A DNA stretch of 64,000 nt from an uncultured Lachnospiraceae bacterium. Lineage in GTDB: Bacteria; Bacillota; Clostridia; Lachnospirales; Lachnospiraceae. Of the stretch, positions 35,817-45,017 are shown one piece after another. Positions within the stretch are counted from its first letter, which is position 1, and each line of letters opens with the position of its first letter. The stretch spans positions 1 through 64,000 of the forward strand of contig CAJTWM010000003.1 of assembly GCA_910579805.1 (NCBI GenBank), in the 5' to 3' direction. Under the pieces are notes generated by a model that searched no databases, had not been told where the DNA came from, and saw nothing but the letters and a program-made list of their open reading frames with translations. The translations under genes and the position numbers were made by a program.

Positions 35817-35869
35817 ACCTTTCCGTTTCTTCTGCCCGCCGGCTTACATCCGCTTCTTTCGCATATAAG

Positions 35870-36268
35870 TCATTTCTTTCCGCTTCCTTCCCTGCTGCCC
35901 TTTTTATTCGCGTCGGCAAGAATATCATACAATTCTTCGATCTCTTCCTCTGACAACGCCTGCTTTTTAACCATGGCATTGACCATAAGGCCTAATCTCC
36001 CTTCAAATACCTTTCCTAAAAACTCTTCCGCTTCCTGTAAGGACGCGTCCTCCCTTTTCAGATCGCTGTAATAAAGCTTTGCCCTTTCTCCCTCCGCAAA
36101 GTGAACGGCTCCTTTGTCTTCCATCCGCTTTAAAAAGGACATCACCGTATATTTTGTCCAACCGGTCTCTTCCTGCAGTTCTTTCGTGATCTGCATGATC
36201 GTCTTTGGCTCGCCCCGCCAAAGCGTTTCCATCACTTTCCATTCCGCATCCGTTAATCTTACCTTCAT
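35870..36268 (-). CDS. BlaI/MecI/CopY-family repressor
   Basis: The 132-residue protein starts MKVRLTDAEWKVMETLWRGE; AGGAGG lies six bases before this ATG, so I prefer it to the ATG two codons earlier. The winged helix includes TIMQITKELQEETGWTKYTV and MSFLKRMEDKGAVHFAEGER (residues about 22-70). The dimerisation tail contains KKQALSEEEIEELYDILADA. It would bind its own promoter and be cleaved through the M56 sensor encoded 54 bases downstream. Confidence 0.9.
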   Translation of the reverse strand: MKVRLTDAEWKVMETLWRGEPKTIMQITKELQEETGWTKYTVMSFLKRMEDKGAVHFAEGERAKLYYSDLKREDASLQEAEEFLGKVFEGRLGLMVNAMVKKQALSEEEIEELYDILADANKKGSREGSGKK

Positions 36269-36418
36269 TCCCATCCTCCTCTGTGCGTTTCAGCACGCAT
36301 GCCAATCAAAATTCCTGACAATAAGACCCTGCTTTTGAATTTTATTGCTTTATTGTCTGAAAATCTATTTTCGGACTCCCCGTCACATAATTCGGTTGGC
36401 ATTTGTCTACCTACATTT

Positions 36419-36448
36419 ACTATAATATCTAGGTTGACATCTGTCAAC
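36419..36448 (-). promoter_or_regulatory. BlaI operator and sigma-A promoter
   Basis: On the minus strand TTGACA (plus-strand 36442-36447) and TATAGT (36419-36424) are separated by exactly 17 bases. The -35 hexamer is embedded in the palindrome GTTGACA-GA-TGTCAAC (36433-36448), which fits the TGACA/TGTCA half-site consensus of BlaI-type repressors. A second partial TGTAGGTAGACA lies downstream of the -10 box. Binding would block the -35 element, consistent with autorepression. Confidence 0.75.
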
Positions 36449-36510
36449 CCATTTTTTATGCCAAAGCATATTTAAAAAATGCTTTCCTGATTATAACTTT
36501 CCGCGCATAC

Positions 36511-36546
36511 AAAAAGGAAATACTTCCTAAGAAATATTTCCCTTTT
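36511..36546 (-). terminator. Terminator of the DUF3048 gene
   Basis: On the minus strand GGGAAATATTTC and GAAGTATTTCC pair around TTAG, with AAAA before and TTTTT after. It follows the stop codon by 30 bases. Confidence 0.85.
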
Positions 36547-36575
36547 ATAAACTATATTGGCATCATAGAATCCCA

Positions 36576-37784
36576 TTATTCATATGTGATAGAACTTGCC
36601 CACTTGTCCCAAATCTCACAGATAAAAGTCTTACCCTGATTGAAGACGAGCTCATTGCCTTCCGCATCATAATATTTTGCCGGCTTATCGTCTCCGTCCA
36701 TTCTTGACCATGTACCCTGAACTACTTTTCCGTTCGTAAAGAAATACATCGTGCCGTCCCCTGTGACCGGACCGTGCATTTCCATGATCAGGTATCCATG
36801 ATCGTCCCGCTCTTCTGCATAGCATACCTGAAGTACAATATTATCGACTTTGATCTGTTCTCCGGTACGCTCGTCGATCAACGGGCTTCCGTACTCGGAG
36901 TAAGCATATTTTCCGGTAGACGCATCGTATTCAAAATAAGCGCCGACCGTATTGTAGTTTCCTTCTTTACCCGGCCATATCTTAGTAGCAGCCGGTGCGT
37001 CGGCATAATCGGCGGTTACGCCGTCTGCGGCAAACTGAAACTTGGGTGAAAACGTATCATGATAATCCCAACTGTAGCCTCTCTGTTCTACGCCTTTCAT
37101 CAGCCCGTTCACGAACATATATGCCGAGTCCGTGGTGTTTTTGCCCGGACGGTCATATCTGTCAAATGCAATAGCTGTAGGTACACTGATTCCCTGTGTC
37201 GCCTGACTGATGTTGTCCACCCTGTCGCTGTTCAACAGGTCATTTGCATAATAGGCCGAACCCCAGTGACAAATGATGGCGTCATGCTCCAATCCGATAT
37301 ATACCATATAATCACGGATACTTCTTGTAGGCCCGATCCTGTCCAGATCGTCAAAATCTTCAAATAAACAGAATAGCCTTGTCAGGTTGTCCCTCAGCGG
37401 CACCTGATAGATCACGCTTGCATTGCCGATTCCGTAATGAGGAAAACAGCTCTTCTGATTCGGTATGGATACGGCGATCGGACGTCTTGTCCCAATGCTT
37501 TCATCCACCCATTCTCCCGTCAGATAACTTTGTATCTTACCGTCTACCACTTCTCTGTTCTCAATAATTGGATACAAAGCCCCTGAGGACTCCGGCTCTA
37601 CCGTTTCTACAGTTTCCGGCGTTCCCTGATTTGCATTCTCGCTTCCCGCCGCCTCTTCGATCGGAGAGATCGTTTCTGCGATCGGCGATTTATCCTTCGG
37701 TTTCTCTTCTTTTCCGCAGCCCGCCAATGATGCGGTCATCAATCCGACTGCGCCTGCTAAACATAATAATTTTTTGTATTTCAT
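36576..37784 (-). CDS. DUF3048 (YerB-like) lipoprotein
   Basis: The 402-residue protein has a lipoprotein signal MKYKKLLCLAGAVGLMTASL with lipobox LAGC (Cys23). The mature domain matches DUF3048: RRPIAVSIPNQKSCFPHYGI, ASVIYQVPLRDNLTRLFCLF and GPTRSIRDYMVYIGLEHDAI in the first half, and the C-terminal part with GEQIKVDNIVLQVC and VQGTWSRMDGDDKPAKYYDA. An acidic, Ser/Glu-rich linker follows the lipid anchor. Proteins of this family are extracytoplasmic and of unknown catalytic role. SD AGAGGG precedes the ATG and a terminator follows, so it is monocistronic. Confidence 0.9.
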   Translation of the reverse strand: MKYKKLLCLAGAVGLMTASLAGCGKEEKPKDKSPIAETISPIEEAAGSENANQGTPETVETVEPESSGALYPIIENREVVDGKIQSYLTGEWVDESIGTRRPIAVSIPNQKSCFPHYGIGNASVIYQVPLRDNLTRLFCLFEDFDDLDRIGPTRSIRDYMVYIGLEHDAIICHWGSAYYANDLLNSDRVDNISQATQGISVPTAIAFDRYDRPGKNTTDSAYMFVNGLMKGVEQRGYSWDYHDTFSPKFQFAADGVTADYADAPAATKIWPGKEGNYNTVGAYFEYDASTGKYAYSEYGSPLIDERTGEQIKVDNIVLQVCYAEERDDHGYLIMEMHGPVTGDGTMYFFTNGKVVQGTWSRMDGDDKPAKYYDAEGNELVFNQGKTFICEIWDKWASSITYE

Positions 37785-37931
37785 TTACCCTCTGTCCTTT
37801 TTTATTATTGTTCCCGAAAGTGTTTCCGTATTAAAACACACTCCGGGGCGACCGGAATTTTCTTCTTTCCAATCTTCGCACTTTCGATTATAATAGATAA
37901 CTACTGAAAAACAAAGAAGTTTTTTAGGAAA

Positions 37932-38261
37932 TTAAATATTTTTTAACTTTTCAGCCATATTTTTTGTCTCTGCAATTCCTTTTTCGTAACATTCATTCAT
38001 GGTCTGTCTGTTTTCTTCCTTTTTTTCTTCCATCTCTTCTTTTTTGCGGCCGAATCTTTTTTCCTGCTCTTCTTTTGTCATTTCCAAAGATTCGTCGATC
38101 TTCCTCATAAGCTTATCCCACTCGGATCCCGTATAAGAATCTGCTCCCGTCGGAATCGATACTTCCGTTTCTCCTCTTTTCACCTTATCCAAAATCATCG
38201 CTTTTCTTTCCGCGATCAATTCGGCAGCCTGTTCCCTGACTCCTACCGTACCTACCGCCAC
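37932..38261 (-). CDS. Small charged protein, unknown
   Basis: Read from the GTG at 38261, which follows GGGAGGTGAGG, the product is 109 residues. An in-frame GTG three codons upstream overlaps that SD and is less likely. The N-terminal half (VAVGTVGVREQAAELIAERK, then ADSYTGSEWDKLMRKIDESL) and the strongly charged coiled-coil (KKEEMEEKKEENRQTMNECY) show no known family. It ends just before the DUF3048 gene's promoter region and follows the tRNA-Leu terminator. Similar charged proteins are common and uncharacterised in Clostridia. Confidence 0.6.
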   Translation of the reverse strand: MAVGTVGVREQAAELIAERKAMILDKVKRGETEVSIPTGADSYTGSEWDKLMRKIDESLEMTKEEQEKRFGRKKEEMEEKKEENRQTMNECYEKGIAETKNMAEKLKNI

Positions 38262-38293
38262 ATGCCTCACCTCCCGTCACTGTAAAATACAAA

Positions 38294-38319
38294 AAGACTT
38301 AAACGAAACGTTTAAGCCC
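38294..38319 (-). terminator. Terminator of the tRNA-Tyr/tRNA-Leu unit
   Basis: On the minus strand CTTAAACG and CGTTTAAG pair around TTT and are followed by TCTTTTTG. It starts a few bases after the 3' end of tRNA-Leu. Confidence 0.88.
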
Positions 38320-38325
38320 TTCTAC

Positions 38326-38409
38326 TGCCGGCGACCGGAATCGAACCGGTACTGTATTGCTACAACAGGATTTTAAGTCCTGCGCGTCTGCCAGTTCCGC
38401 CACGCCGGC
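38326..38409 (-). tRNA. tRNA-Leu (anticodon TAA)
   Basis: Class II tRNA with acceptor stem GCCGGCG/CGCCGGC, discriminator A, anticodon loop CTTAAAA between CAGGA and TCCTG, a long variable arm and T-arm GGTTCGATTCC. CCA is not encoded. It follows tRNA-Tyr by three bases, so both are processed from one transcript. Confidence 0.95.
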
Positions 38410-38412
38410 ATA

Positions 38413-38494
38413 TGGATGGAGGTGGATTCGAACCACCGAAGCAATTTGCAGCAGATTTACAGTCTGTCCCCTTTGGCCACTCGGGAATCCATCC
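38413..38494 (-). tRNA. tRNA-Tyr (anticodon GTA)
   Basis: Class II tRNA with acceptor stem GGATGGA/TCCATCC, discriminator A, anticodon loop CTGTAAA between CAGA and TCTG, long variable arm and T-arm GGTTCGAATCC. No encoded CCA. Confidence 0.95.
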
Positions 38495-38681
38495 ATTTTG
38501 GTCTCAAAACATAAGTCTTGAAACCCTGACAGTATTGTACTATATCATATCTTTCATCAAAATGCAAGAAATTTTTCCGATCCTGAAAATCTCCTGAAAA
38601 ATCCCGAAAAAGCATTGCAAAAGAATCCTGAAAAAGTCCTTATAAAAAAATAGGAAACATTCTTATCCTGATTGATCCCTA

Positions 38682-40835
38682 TCAAATCTGAAACGTCAGA
38701 TTCAAGCTTCCCCCAAAATCCAGATCGTCGCTGTAATGCTTTAAAACGACCGCCGATGTTTTGGGGAGCGTAATGGTAATTTTTCCCCCGATCACCGGGT
38801 ACTCTCTTTTCTCCGTGGTAAATCCTTCATCAGACGAAAGCATAAGCTGATGCAGGATCGTTTCTTTAGGGATCCCGATCTCCCAAACGGACAAATCTTT
38901 TGTAACGGGATGATCGTTATTATTGATCAGCACTACCGATTGCTCATTTCGGTTAAAACGGCCATAGCCGATCAGGTTATATTCGCCCAGCATAAACTTA
39001 AGAGAACCGGTACGAAATTCTTCATTTTCCTTATGGATCCGGATCATTTCCTTATGAAAACGGATCAGCTCCAAGTCTTCCCGTCCCCAGGGATATGTCC
39101 TTCTACTGTCCGGATCGGTAAAGCCGCACACGCCCGCCTCGTCTCCGTAATAAATCGTAGGGGCTCCTACCCAGGTCATTTGGATCGCCACCGCCTCACG
39201 CATGACCGCCTTATTGACGCCCTCATTTGCGGCCGCCGCACCCAGCGTATTGATGCGCCCCACTCTTCTGTTCGTGCGCGTCAAAAACCGGGAATGATCG
39301 TGATTGGACAGCTCGTTCATCGCCACCATATAAGAAGGCATAGTGAAACTGCTGTTATGGTGTCTCATGGCGCCCCAAAAGCTGTCCGCATTTCCGCGCA
39401 GATCTTCTCTATAGTCGTCGCTATGTTTCTGCATACCTGTTAAAAACCATGTGACCGGCTCCATAAATGCGTCATAATTCATAACGGTATCCCATTCGTT
39501 CCCTTTCAGCCATTCCTTCGGGTCGCCGTAATGCTCCGCCAGTATAATGGCATTGGGATTCGCCTGTTTTACGGCCCTCCTGAATTCCTGCCAAAAGTGA
39601 TGATTAAACTCCGGCGAATGTCCCAGATCTGCGGCCACATCCAAACGCCAGCCGTCTGCGTTATAGGGCGGGGAAACCCACTTCCTTCCAATATAAAGAA
39701 TATAATCCACCAACTGTCTGGAACCTTCGTAATTCAGTTTCGGCAGCGTATCGTTTCCCCACCAGCCGTCATAAGTTCCGTTGTAGGGCCACTTATTACC
39801 GTCATAAAAATGAAAATAATCCTTATACGGACTGTCAGCCGAAACATAGGCTCCTTTTTCGTATCCGGGAGCGTTTTCATAGATCCGTTCCCTGTCCATC
39901 CACTTATTAAACGAACCGCAATGATTAAAAACGCCGTCCAAAATCACTTTGATCCCGCGTCTATGCACCTCCTCCACCAATTTTGCAAAAAAGGCATTAC
40001 TGGCGTCAAGGTTTTCCCTGTTCGATACCCTGTTGATGTATCTTGTCGCCTGACTGTTTTCCGTTCTGCCGTTCTCCAGCAGTTCTCCCCCATCGTTTAC
40101 GATCTTTCCCAAATGGGGATCAATATTATCATAATCCTGTATATCATATTTATGATTCGAAGGAGAAACAAAAAGCGGATTAAAATAAATCACGTCTATT
40201 CCCAAATCTTCCAAATAGTCCAGTTTATCCATTACCCCCTGCAGATCTCCGCCGTAAAAACGGCGCACATCCATCTGCTCCGGATTGGAATACCAGTCCT
40301 CCACATGTACGCTGTTGCTGCCGATATACTTATACTCGTTTGTCAGAACGTCGTTTGACTGATCGCCCTTGCAAAAACGATCTACATAAATCTGATACAT
40401 AACAGCCCCCTTTGCCCAATCCGGCGTTTTAAATCCCGGAATCACGGCAAAGTCATAGTATGAATTTTCATCCGTTACGACTCCCCTGCGGTCGTAAATA
40501 CATTCAAGCCTTCCCTGCTGAACTATAAAATGATAGTCAACTCTTTCATTTTCCAACTGCTGTTCATGGGTATAATAATCAAAATTATCATCCGAATAAC
40601 GTTTAAACATCAGATGACGCACACCCTTACATACAAAAAATACCCGGTCAATATTGTTTTTCCCTGCCCGAAATCTAATGGTTATCTCTTCATATGCACT
40701 TGGCTCGGAGGGAGATACATAATCCTCCGTCATATCGCTGAATAACGCTCTCTTATTGAAAACAGGTCTCATTGATGCCAGATATTGTAAATTATGCTCT
40801 GCTTTCATAAATCGATTAACATCCATATACAACAC
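38682..40835 (-). CDS. GH13 alpha-glucosidase / neopullulanase-type amylase
   Basis: From the GTG at 40835 (AAAGGA six bases upstream) the protein has 717 residues; a nearby TTG and ATG are alternatives. An N-terminal CBM34-like domain (about 1-125) precedes the barrel, which starts WAKGAVMYQIYVDRFCKGD. Conserved GH13 regions are VILDGVFNHCGS (region I), ADGWRLDVAADLG (region II, nucleophile Asp), AIILAEHYGD (region III, acid/base Glu) and NELSNHDHSRF (region IV). There is no signal peptide, so it acts in the cytoplasm on maltodextrins or cyclomaltodextrins. It stands alone with its own promoter region. Confidence 0.92.
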   Translation of the reverse strand: MLYMDVNRFMKAEHNLQYLASMRPVFNKRALFSDMTEDYVSPSEPSAYEEITIRFRAGKNNIDRVFFVCKGVRHLMFKRYSDDNFDYYTHEQQLENERVDYHFIVQQGRLECIYDRRGVVTDENSYYDFAVIPGFKTPDWAKGAVMYQIYVDRFCKGDQSNDVLTNEYKYIGSNSVHVEDWYSNPEQMDVRRFYGGDLQGVMDKLDYLEDLGIDVIYFNPLFVSPSNHKYDIQDYDNIDPHLGKIVNDGGELLENGRTENSQATRYINRVSNRENLDASNAFFAKLVEEVHRRGIKVILDGVFNHCGSFNKWMDRERIYENAPGYEKGAYVSADSPYKDYFHFYDGNKWPYNGTYDGWWGNDTLPKLNYEGSRQLVDYILYIGRKWVSPPYNADGWRLDVAADLGHSPEFNHHFWQEFRRAVKQANPNAIILAEHYGDPKEWLKGNEWDTVMNYDAFMEPVTWFLTGMQKHSDDYREDLRGNADSFWGAMRHHNSSFTMPSYMVAMNELSNHDHSRFLTRTNRRVGRINTLGAAAANEGVNKAVMREAVAIQMTWVGAPTIYYGDEAGVCGFTDPDSRRTYPWGREDLELIRFHKEMIRIHKENEEFRTGSLKFMLGEYNLIGYGRFNRNEQSVVLINNNDHPVTKDLSVWEIGIPKETILHQLMLSSDEGFTTEKREYPVIGGKITITLPKTSAVVLKHYSDDLDFGGSLNLTFQI

Positions 40836-40904
40836 CAACTATCCTTTCCAATAAATATTTTATAATATATAATATGGATATTCAAGTAAATCTATCCTAT
40901 AAAG

Positions 40905-40938
40905 TAAAAAAGACAGCTTTTCGCACGCTGTCTTTTTT
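40905..40938. terminator. Bidirectional-looking terminator upstream of the GH13 gene
   Basis: AAAAAAGACAGC and GCTGTCTTTTTT pair around TTTTCGCAC with T runs in both directions. It terminates transcription coming from ftsH on the minus strand before the GH13 promoter. The 170 bases from here to the end of ftsH are AT-rich with nothing else visible. Confidence 0.82.
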
Positions 40939-41109
40939 AGAGAAGGTATTTCTTTCTTATGGGGTATAGCAAAAAACTATATAATGTATTGGGGGGTTAC
41001 GAGTATTATAATAGCATGGAGTCACCTTTCATACAATACCAAGAATTCACAAATATTACAAAAAAGCATCATTGTTTTTGTGCATATTATACAATCTTTT
41101 TTCGTTATA

Positions 41110-42960
41110 TTATACAAAAGAAGAATTTTCTAAATCTCCGGATTCCTCCGTTTTCGTAAATAAAGCTTCGAACTCGTCTCTTGTGATCTTTTCTTTTTCC
41201 AAAAGCAGTTCCGCACATTTATGGAGTACTTCTTCGTTTTCCAAAATAATATCTTTTGCCTTTTTATAACAATCGTCAATAATGGATTTAACCTCTCTGT
41301 CTATCTCGCCGGCAACCATCTCACTGTGGCTTCTGGCATGTGCGAGGTCACGGCCAATAAATACCTCGTCGCCGTCGTCGTCATAATTAACAACGCCGAT
41401 GCTGTCCGACATACCGAATCTGGTAACCATTCTCCTTGCCTCTTTGGTTGCCTTTTTAATGTCGCTGGATGCACCCGTTGTAATATCGTCAAAGATGATC
41501 TCCTCCGCAATACGCCCGCCAAGCGATACCATGATATCCTGCATCATCTTGCCTTTCGTCAAAAACATTTCGTCCCTTTCAGGCAGCGGCATCGTATAGC
41601 CTGCCGCCCCTAAACCGGTAGGAATGATCGATACGGTATAGACCGGTCCCACGTCAGGCAGTACATGGAACAGGATCGCATGGCCCGCTTCATGATAGGC
41701 CGTGATTTTTTTCTCTTTATCCGATATGATACGGCTTCTCTTCTCCGTTCCGATTCCGACTTTGATAAACGCTTTTTTAATATCTTCCTGCTTTACGAAT
41801 GCGCGGCTCTCCATGGCCGCGGTGATCGCCGCCTCGTTCAAAAGATTTTCCAGATCCGCTCCGGTAAATCCTGCCGTAGTCTGCGCCACCTGTTCCAGAT
41901 TCACGTCGTCGCTGAGCGGTTTGTTTTTGGAATGTACTTTTAAGATCTCTTCACGGCCTCCTACATCCGGCGGTGCAACGGTGATCTTTCTGTCAAAACG
42001 TCCGGGACGCAAAATCGCAGGATCCAAAATATCTACACGGTTCGTCGCCGCCATAACGATGATCCCCTCATTTACGCCGAAACCGTCCATCTCTACAAGG
42101 AGCTGGTTCAGCGTCTGCTCCCTTTCGTCGTGTCCGCCGCCCATACCGGTTCCGCGCCTTCTTGCGACCGCATCAATCTCATCAATGAAAATGATGCACG
42201 GCGCATTTTTCTTAGCTTCTCCAAACAGATCCCTGACTCTGGACGCTCCCACGCCTACGAACATTTCCACAAAATCCGAACCGGAAATGCTGAAAAACGG
42301 CACGTTCGCTTCGCCTGCCACCGCTTTGGCGAGCAATGTCTTACCCGTACCGGGCGCACCTTCCAAAAGAACGCCCTTCGGTATACGCGCGCCCACCCTT
42401 GTAAATTTCGCGGGTTCTCTTAAAAACTCTATGATCTCCTCTAACTCCGATTTCTCTTCTTTCAGTCCCGCTACATCTTTCAGCCCTACCTTTCCATTGC
42501 CTATGGAAAGCTTTGCCCGGCTCTTTCCGAAATTCATCATTTTCCCGCCGGAATTACCCGATGAATTTTGAGAATTGATCAATACAAAAATAAAGACTCC
42601 CGCAATCAATACAACCATTACCGGAAGCATATATGTCAAGAACCAGCTTTCCCTAGGGATATCCCTGACTACCGGATCGATACCGTACTCCTGTACCAAT
42701 CTCTCGATCACGGTCACATCTGTAACGTATAATACTCTGTCTTCACCGTTTTTAAAATCTACATGGATAGAACCTGTCGGCGCGCCTTCATTCGGATGAA
42801 TGGTGACCGCCGTTACCAGATTATTTTCAAGGTCAGATACCAGCTCTCCCTTGGTGTAATTATCACTCTGATTTTGAAAGGTTCCGATCCAGACTGTCAA
42901 AAGTAGTAAACCGATAATAACTACAAAATACATATTAAAGTTCTTACCGCTTTTATTCAC
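41110..42960 (-). CDS. ftsH: ATP-dependent zinc metalloprotease FtsH
   Basis: The 616-residue protein has an N-terminal helix (about 10-26), an extracytoplasmic domain, a second helix (about 110-130), the AAA domain with Walker A GAPGTGKTLLAKAV and Walker B CIIFIDEIDAVARRRG, the SRH near ILRPGRFDRKI, and the peptidase domain with zinc motif HEAGHAI. The start is a GTG seven bases after GGGAGG. FtsH degrades misfolded membrane proteins and regulators. It follows tilS and hpt in the order conserved across Firmicutes. Confidence 0.97.
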   Translation of the reverse strand: MNKSGKNFNMYFVVIIGLLLLTVWIGTFQNQSDNYTKGELVSDLENNLVTAVTIHPNEGAPTGSIHVDFKNGEDRVLYVTDVTVIERLVQEYGIDPVVRDIPRESWFLTYMLPVMVVLIAGVFIFVLINSQNSSGNSGGKMMNFGKSRAKLSIGNGKVGLKDVAGLKEEKSELEEIIEFLREPAKFTRVGARIPKGVLLEGAPGTGKTLLAKAVAGEANVPFFSISGSDFVEMFVGVGASRVRDLFGEAKKNAPCIIFIDEIDAVARRRGTGMGGGHDEREQTLNQLLVEMDGFGVNEGIIVMAATNRVDILDPAILRPGRFDRKITVAPPDVGGREEILKVHSKNKPLSDDVNLEQVAQTTAGFTGADLENLLNEAAITAAMESRAFVKQEDIKKAFIKVGIGTEKRSRIISDKEKKITAYHEAGHAILFHVLPDVGPVYTVSIIPTGLGAAGYTMPLPERDEMFLTKGKMMQDIMVSLGGRIAEEIIFDDITTGASSDIKKATKEARRMVTRFGMSDSIGVVNYDDDGDEVFIGRDLAHARSHSEMVAGEIDREVKSIIDDCYKKAKDIILENEEVLHKCAELLLEKEKITRDEFEALFTKTEESGDLENSSFV

Positions 42961-42979
42961 TCTTCTACCTCCCTATCGC

Positions 42980-43504
42980 TTAACTAAACTCCACTACTCC
43001 GATATACGGAAGATTCCTATATCTCTGATTATAATCAAGACCATAACCGACTACAAATTCGTCCGGAATCTCAAATCCGGTATAGTCCACTGTCACATCC
43101 GTCACTCTTCTCTCCGGCTTATCCAGTAAAGTGCAAAGCTTCAGGCTCTTCGGCCCTCTGCTCTGCAGGATCTCAAGCAGATAGCTCAAAGTCCTTCCCG
43201 AATCTACAATATCCTCAATAACGATCACTTCTTTGTCTTTGAGCGGTTCATCCAGATCCTTTATAATCTTAACGACCCCGCTTGACTTTGTCGAACTGCC
43301 GTAACTGGATACGGACATAAAATCAAGGGAAACCGGAATCGTGATCCTCTTTGCAAGCTCACACATAAAAAAGCTGCCGCCTTTTAATACGCATACAAGA
43401 TGCACCTGTTTCCCTTCGTAATCTTTGCTGATCTGTTCTCCGATCTGCTGAATCCTTTTATCTACTGCCTCTTCCGATAACATGACTCTGACATGCTCCG
43501 CCAT
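42980..43504 (-). CDS. hpt: Hypoxanthine phosphoribosyltransferase
   Basis: The 174-residue enzyme carries the PRPP-binding motif VIVIEDIVDSGRTLSYL (about residues 93-109) and the flexible-loop serine-tyrosine region SVSSYGSSTKSSG. It salvages hypoxanthine and guanine to IMP and GMP. Its ATG overlaps the tilS stop by one base (TAATG), so translation is coupled. GAGGAGG precedes the start. Confidence 0.96.
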   Translation of the reverse strand: MAEHVRVMLSEEAVDKRIQQIGEQISKDYEGKQVHLVCVLKGGSFFMCELAKRITIPVSLDFMSVSSYGSSTKSSGVVKIIKDLDEPLKDKEVIVIEDIVDSGRTLSYLLEILQSRGPKSLKLCTLLDKPERRVTDVTVDYTGFEIPDEFVVGYGLDYNQRYRNLPYIGVVEFS

Positions 43505-44931
43505 TATTGTCCTCCTCTTAACCGTACCTGCAATATCTTCTTCGTCTTTGGCCCTACCTTATAGTACTGGCTGATCCTGTATCCGACTACCCAAAGGATA
43601 TGATTTCCGTCTGCAAGCACATAAGTTTTATCCCGTTCCTGTCTGGGAACTTTTTCTTGTATCAAATATTTCTTTAAAGGTTTTGTAGACAATGCCTCAT
43701 TGATTGTCAGATAATCTCCTGTCTGTCTTGTCCTTAATACCAAAGATTTTATTATTTTATCATAATCAAACCATTTCGTATATGTTTTTTCAGGAATAAT
43801 TTTACTTTTATCATATTCCAGACAGGTAAATTCGAACACTCCCATTCCTTCTATTTTTATTTCTCCGGGTATGCGGACCGGATTGATGGATTCTATTTGA
43901 GGTTTTATTACCGGCGGAGTCTCCGGCCCGATAAATACCCTGTCAAACTCCCGTCTGGCGCAAATACCGTCCGGAAGTGAAATCTCTTTATTTCCTTCCT
44001 TATAAAACAGTTCCCTCACCGCTTCGATATGGACGGCGCCGATATCCTTTCTTCCTGCCCGTATCTCTTCCAAACATAACAGCAGCACCCTTTTTTGCAG
44101 TAAAACATGCAGTTCCTTAAATCCCCCGACTGCTATCTCGTTTCCCCTCTCCCGCTTTTTCGCGATCCTGAAATAGGTTTGTCTTGTCTGCTCTTGCAAA
44201 AACTCTTCCGTTTCCGCCAGCATTTCCGCCGTCCGGTTCATGTGGCCTACCGACTTTACACATATGTTCTCTTCCGCATAGGCCAAAATATGGCGTCTGA
44301 TTTTATTTCTCGTATAAGTATCCTCGTAATTTGTATGGTCTATACAAAAGCCGATCCCTTTTTCTTCCAAATATGCCTCAATTTCCGGCCTTTCTAAACA
44401 TAACAACGGTCTGATGATCTCCCCACGGACCGGTTTGATCCCCGAAAGCCCTGTCAGTCCCGTCCCCCTGAACAGATGGAACAACATCGTCTCCGCCCTG
44501 TCGTTTGCGGTATGGGCCACGGCGATCCTTCCCCTGCCCCCGGCCTTTGTCTCCCGCATCTGCCCGCCCTCTGCGCTGAGACATTGCTCCAACACCTCGT
44601 AAAATACCTGATACCGTACATTCCTTCCCGCTTCTTCCGTTGAAATGCCCTGCCTTTTGGAAAGCCTCTCTACGTCAAATTCCTTTAAGAAAAAGGGCAC
44701 GCCCAATTCCCCGCAAATCTTCTCCACATATGCGGCGTCTGACGGTGCATCCTCACGAAGCTTGTGGTTTACATGGACAACGGCAATATTGAGGGGTATC
44801 TCTTGTGCAAACTCACACAGCAGAAAAAGAAGGCACAGTGAATCTGCCCCTCCCGAAATTCCCGCTACGACCGTATCGTTTGGCGAGAGCATTTCATATT
44901 GCTCTATATACTTTCTTACCTTTTCTATCAT
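43504..44931 (-). CDS. tilS: tRNA(Ile)-lysidine synthetase
   Basis: The 475-residue protein has the N-type ATP pyrophosphatase loop AGISGGADSLCLLFLL (SGGxDS, residues about 24-39), HVNHKLRED and AVAHTANDRAETMLF for the active site, and a C-terminal domain with TRQTGDYLTI and KKYLIQEKVPRQERD. It converts C34 of tRNA-Ile(CAU) to lysidine, so AUA is read as isoleucine. The ATG at 44931 follows GAGGA better than the one two codons earlier. It sits between the spoIIE-like gene and hpt, the usual order. Confidence 0.95.
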   Translation of the reverse strand: MIEKVRKYIEQYEMLSPNDTVVAGISGGADSLCLLFLLCEFAQEIPLNIAVVHVNHKLREDAPSDAAYVEKICGELGVPFFLKEFDVERLSKRQGISTEEAGRNVRYQVFYEVLEQCLSAEGGQMRETKAGGRGRIAVAHTANDRAETMLFHLFRGTGLTGLSGIKPVRGEIIRPLLCLERPEIEAYLEEKGIGFCIDHTNYEDTYTRNKIRRHILAYAEENICVKSVGHMNRTAEMLAETEEFLQEQTRQTYFRIAKKRERGNEIAVGGFKELHVLLQKRVLLLCLEEIRAGRKDIGAVHIEAVRELFYKEGNKEISLPDGICARREFDRVFIGPETPPVIKPQIESINPVRIPGEIKIEGMGVFEFTCLEYDKSKIIPEKTYTKWFDYDKIIKSLVLRTRQTGDYLTINEALSTKPLKKYLIQEKVPRQERDKTYVLADGNHILWVVGYRISQYYKVGPKTKKILQVRLRGGQ

Positions 44932-45017
44932 CTGCATTCCTCATACGGCCTAAAAGTCTTTTATCAGACGGCAGGCCCTTTTATCAATATAGTAAATTTA
45001 TTTCTAAATTGCAATCG

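Noticed and set aside
39531..40358. 275-codon plus-strand frame within the GH13 gene
   Set aside because: Antisense shadow of a gene with all four catalytic regions; no SD.
41702..42571. 289-codon plus-strand frame within ftsH
   Set aside because: Antisense shadow of the complete FtsH coding sequence.
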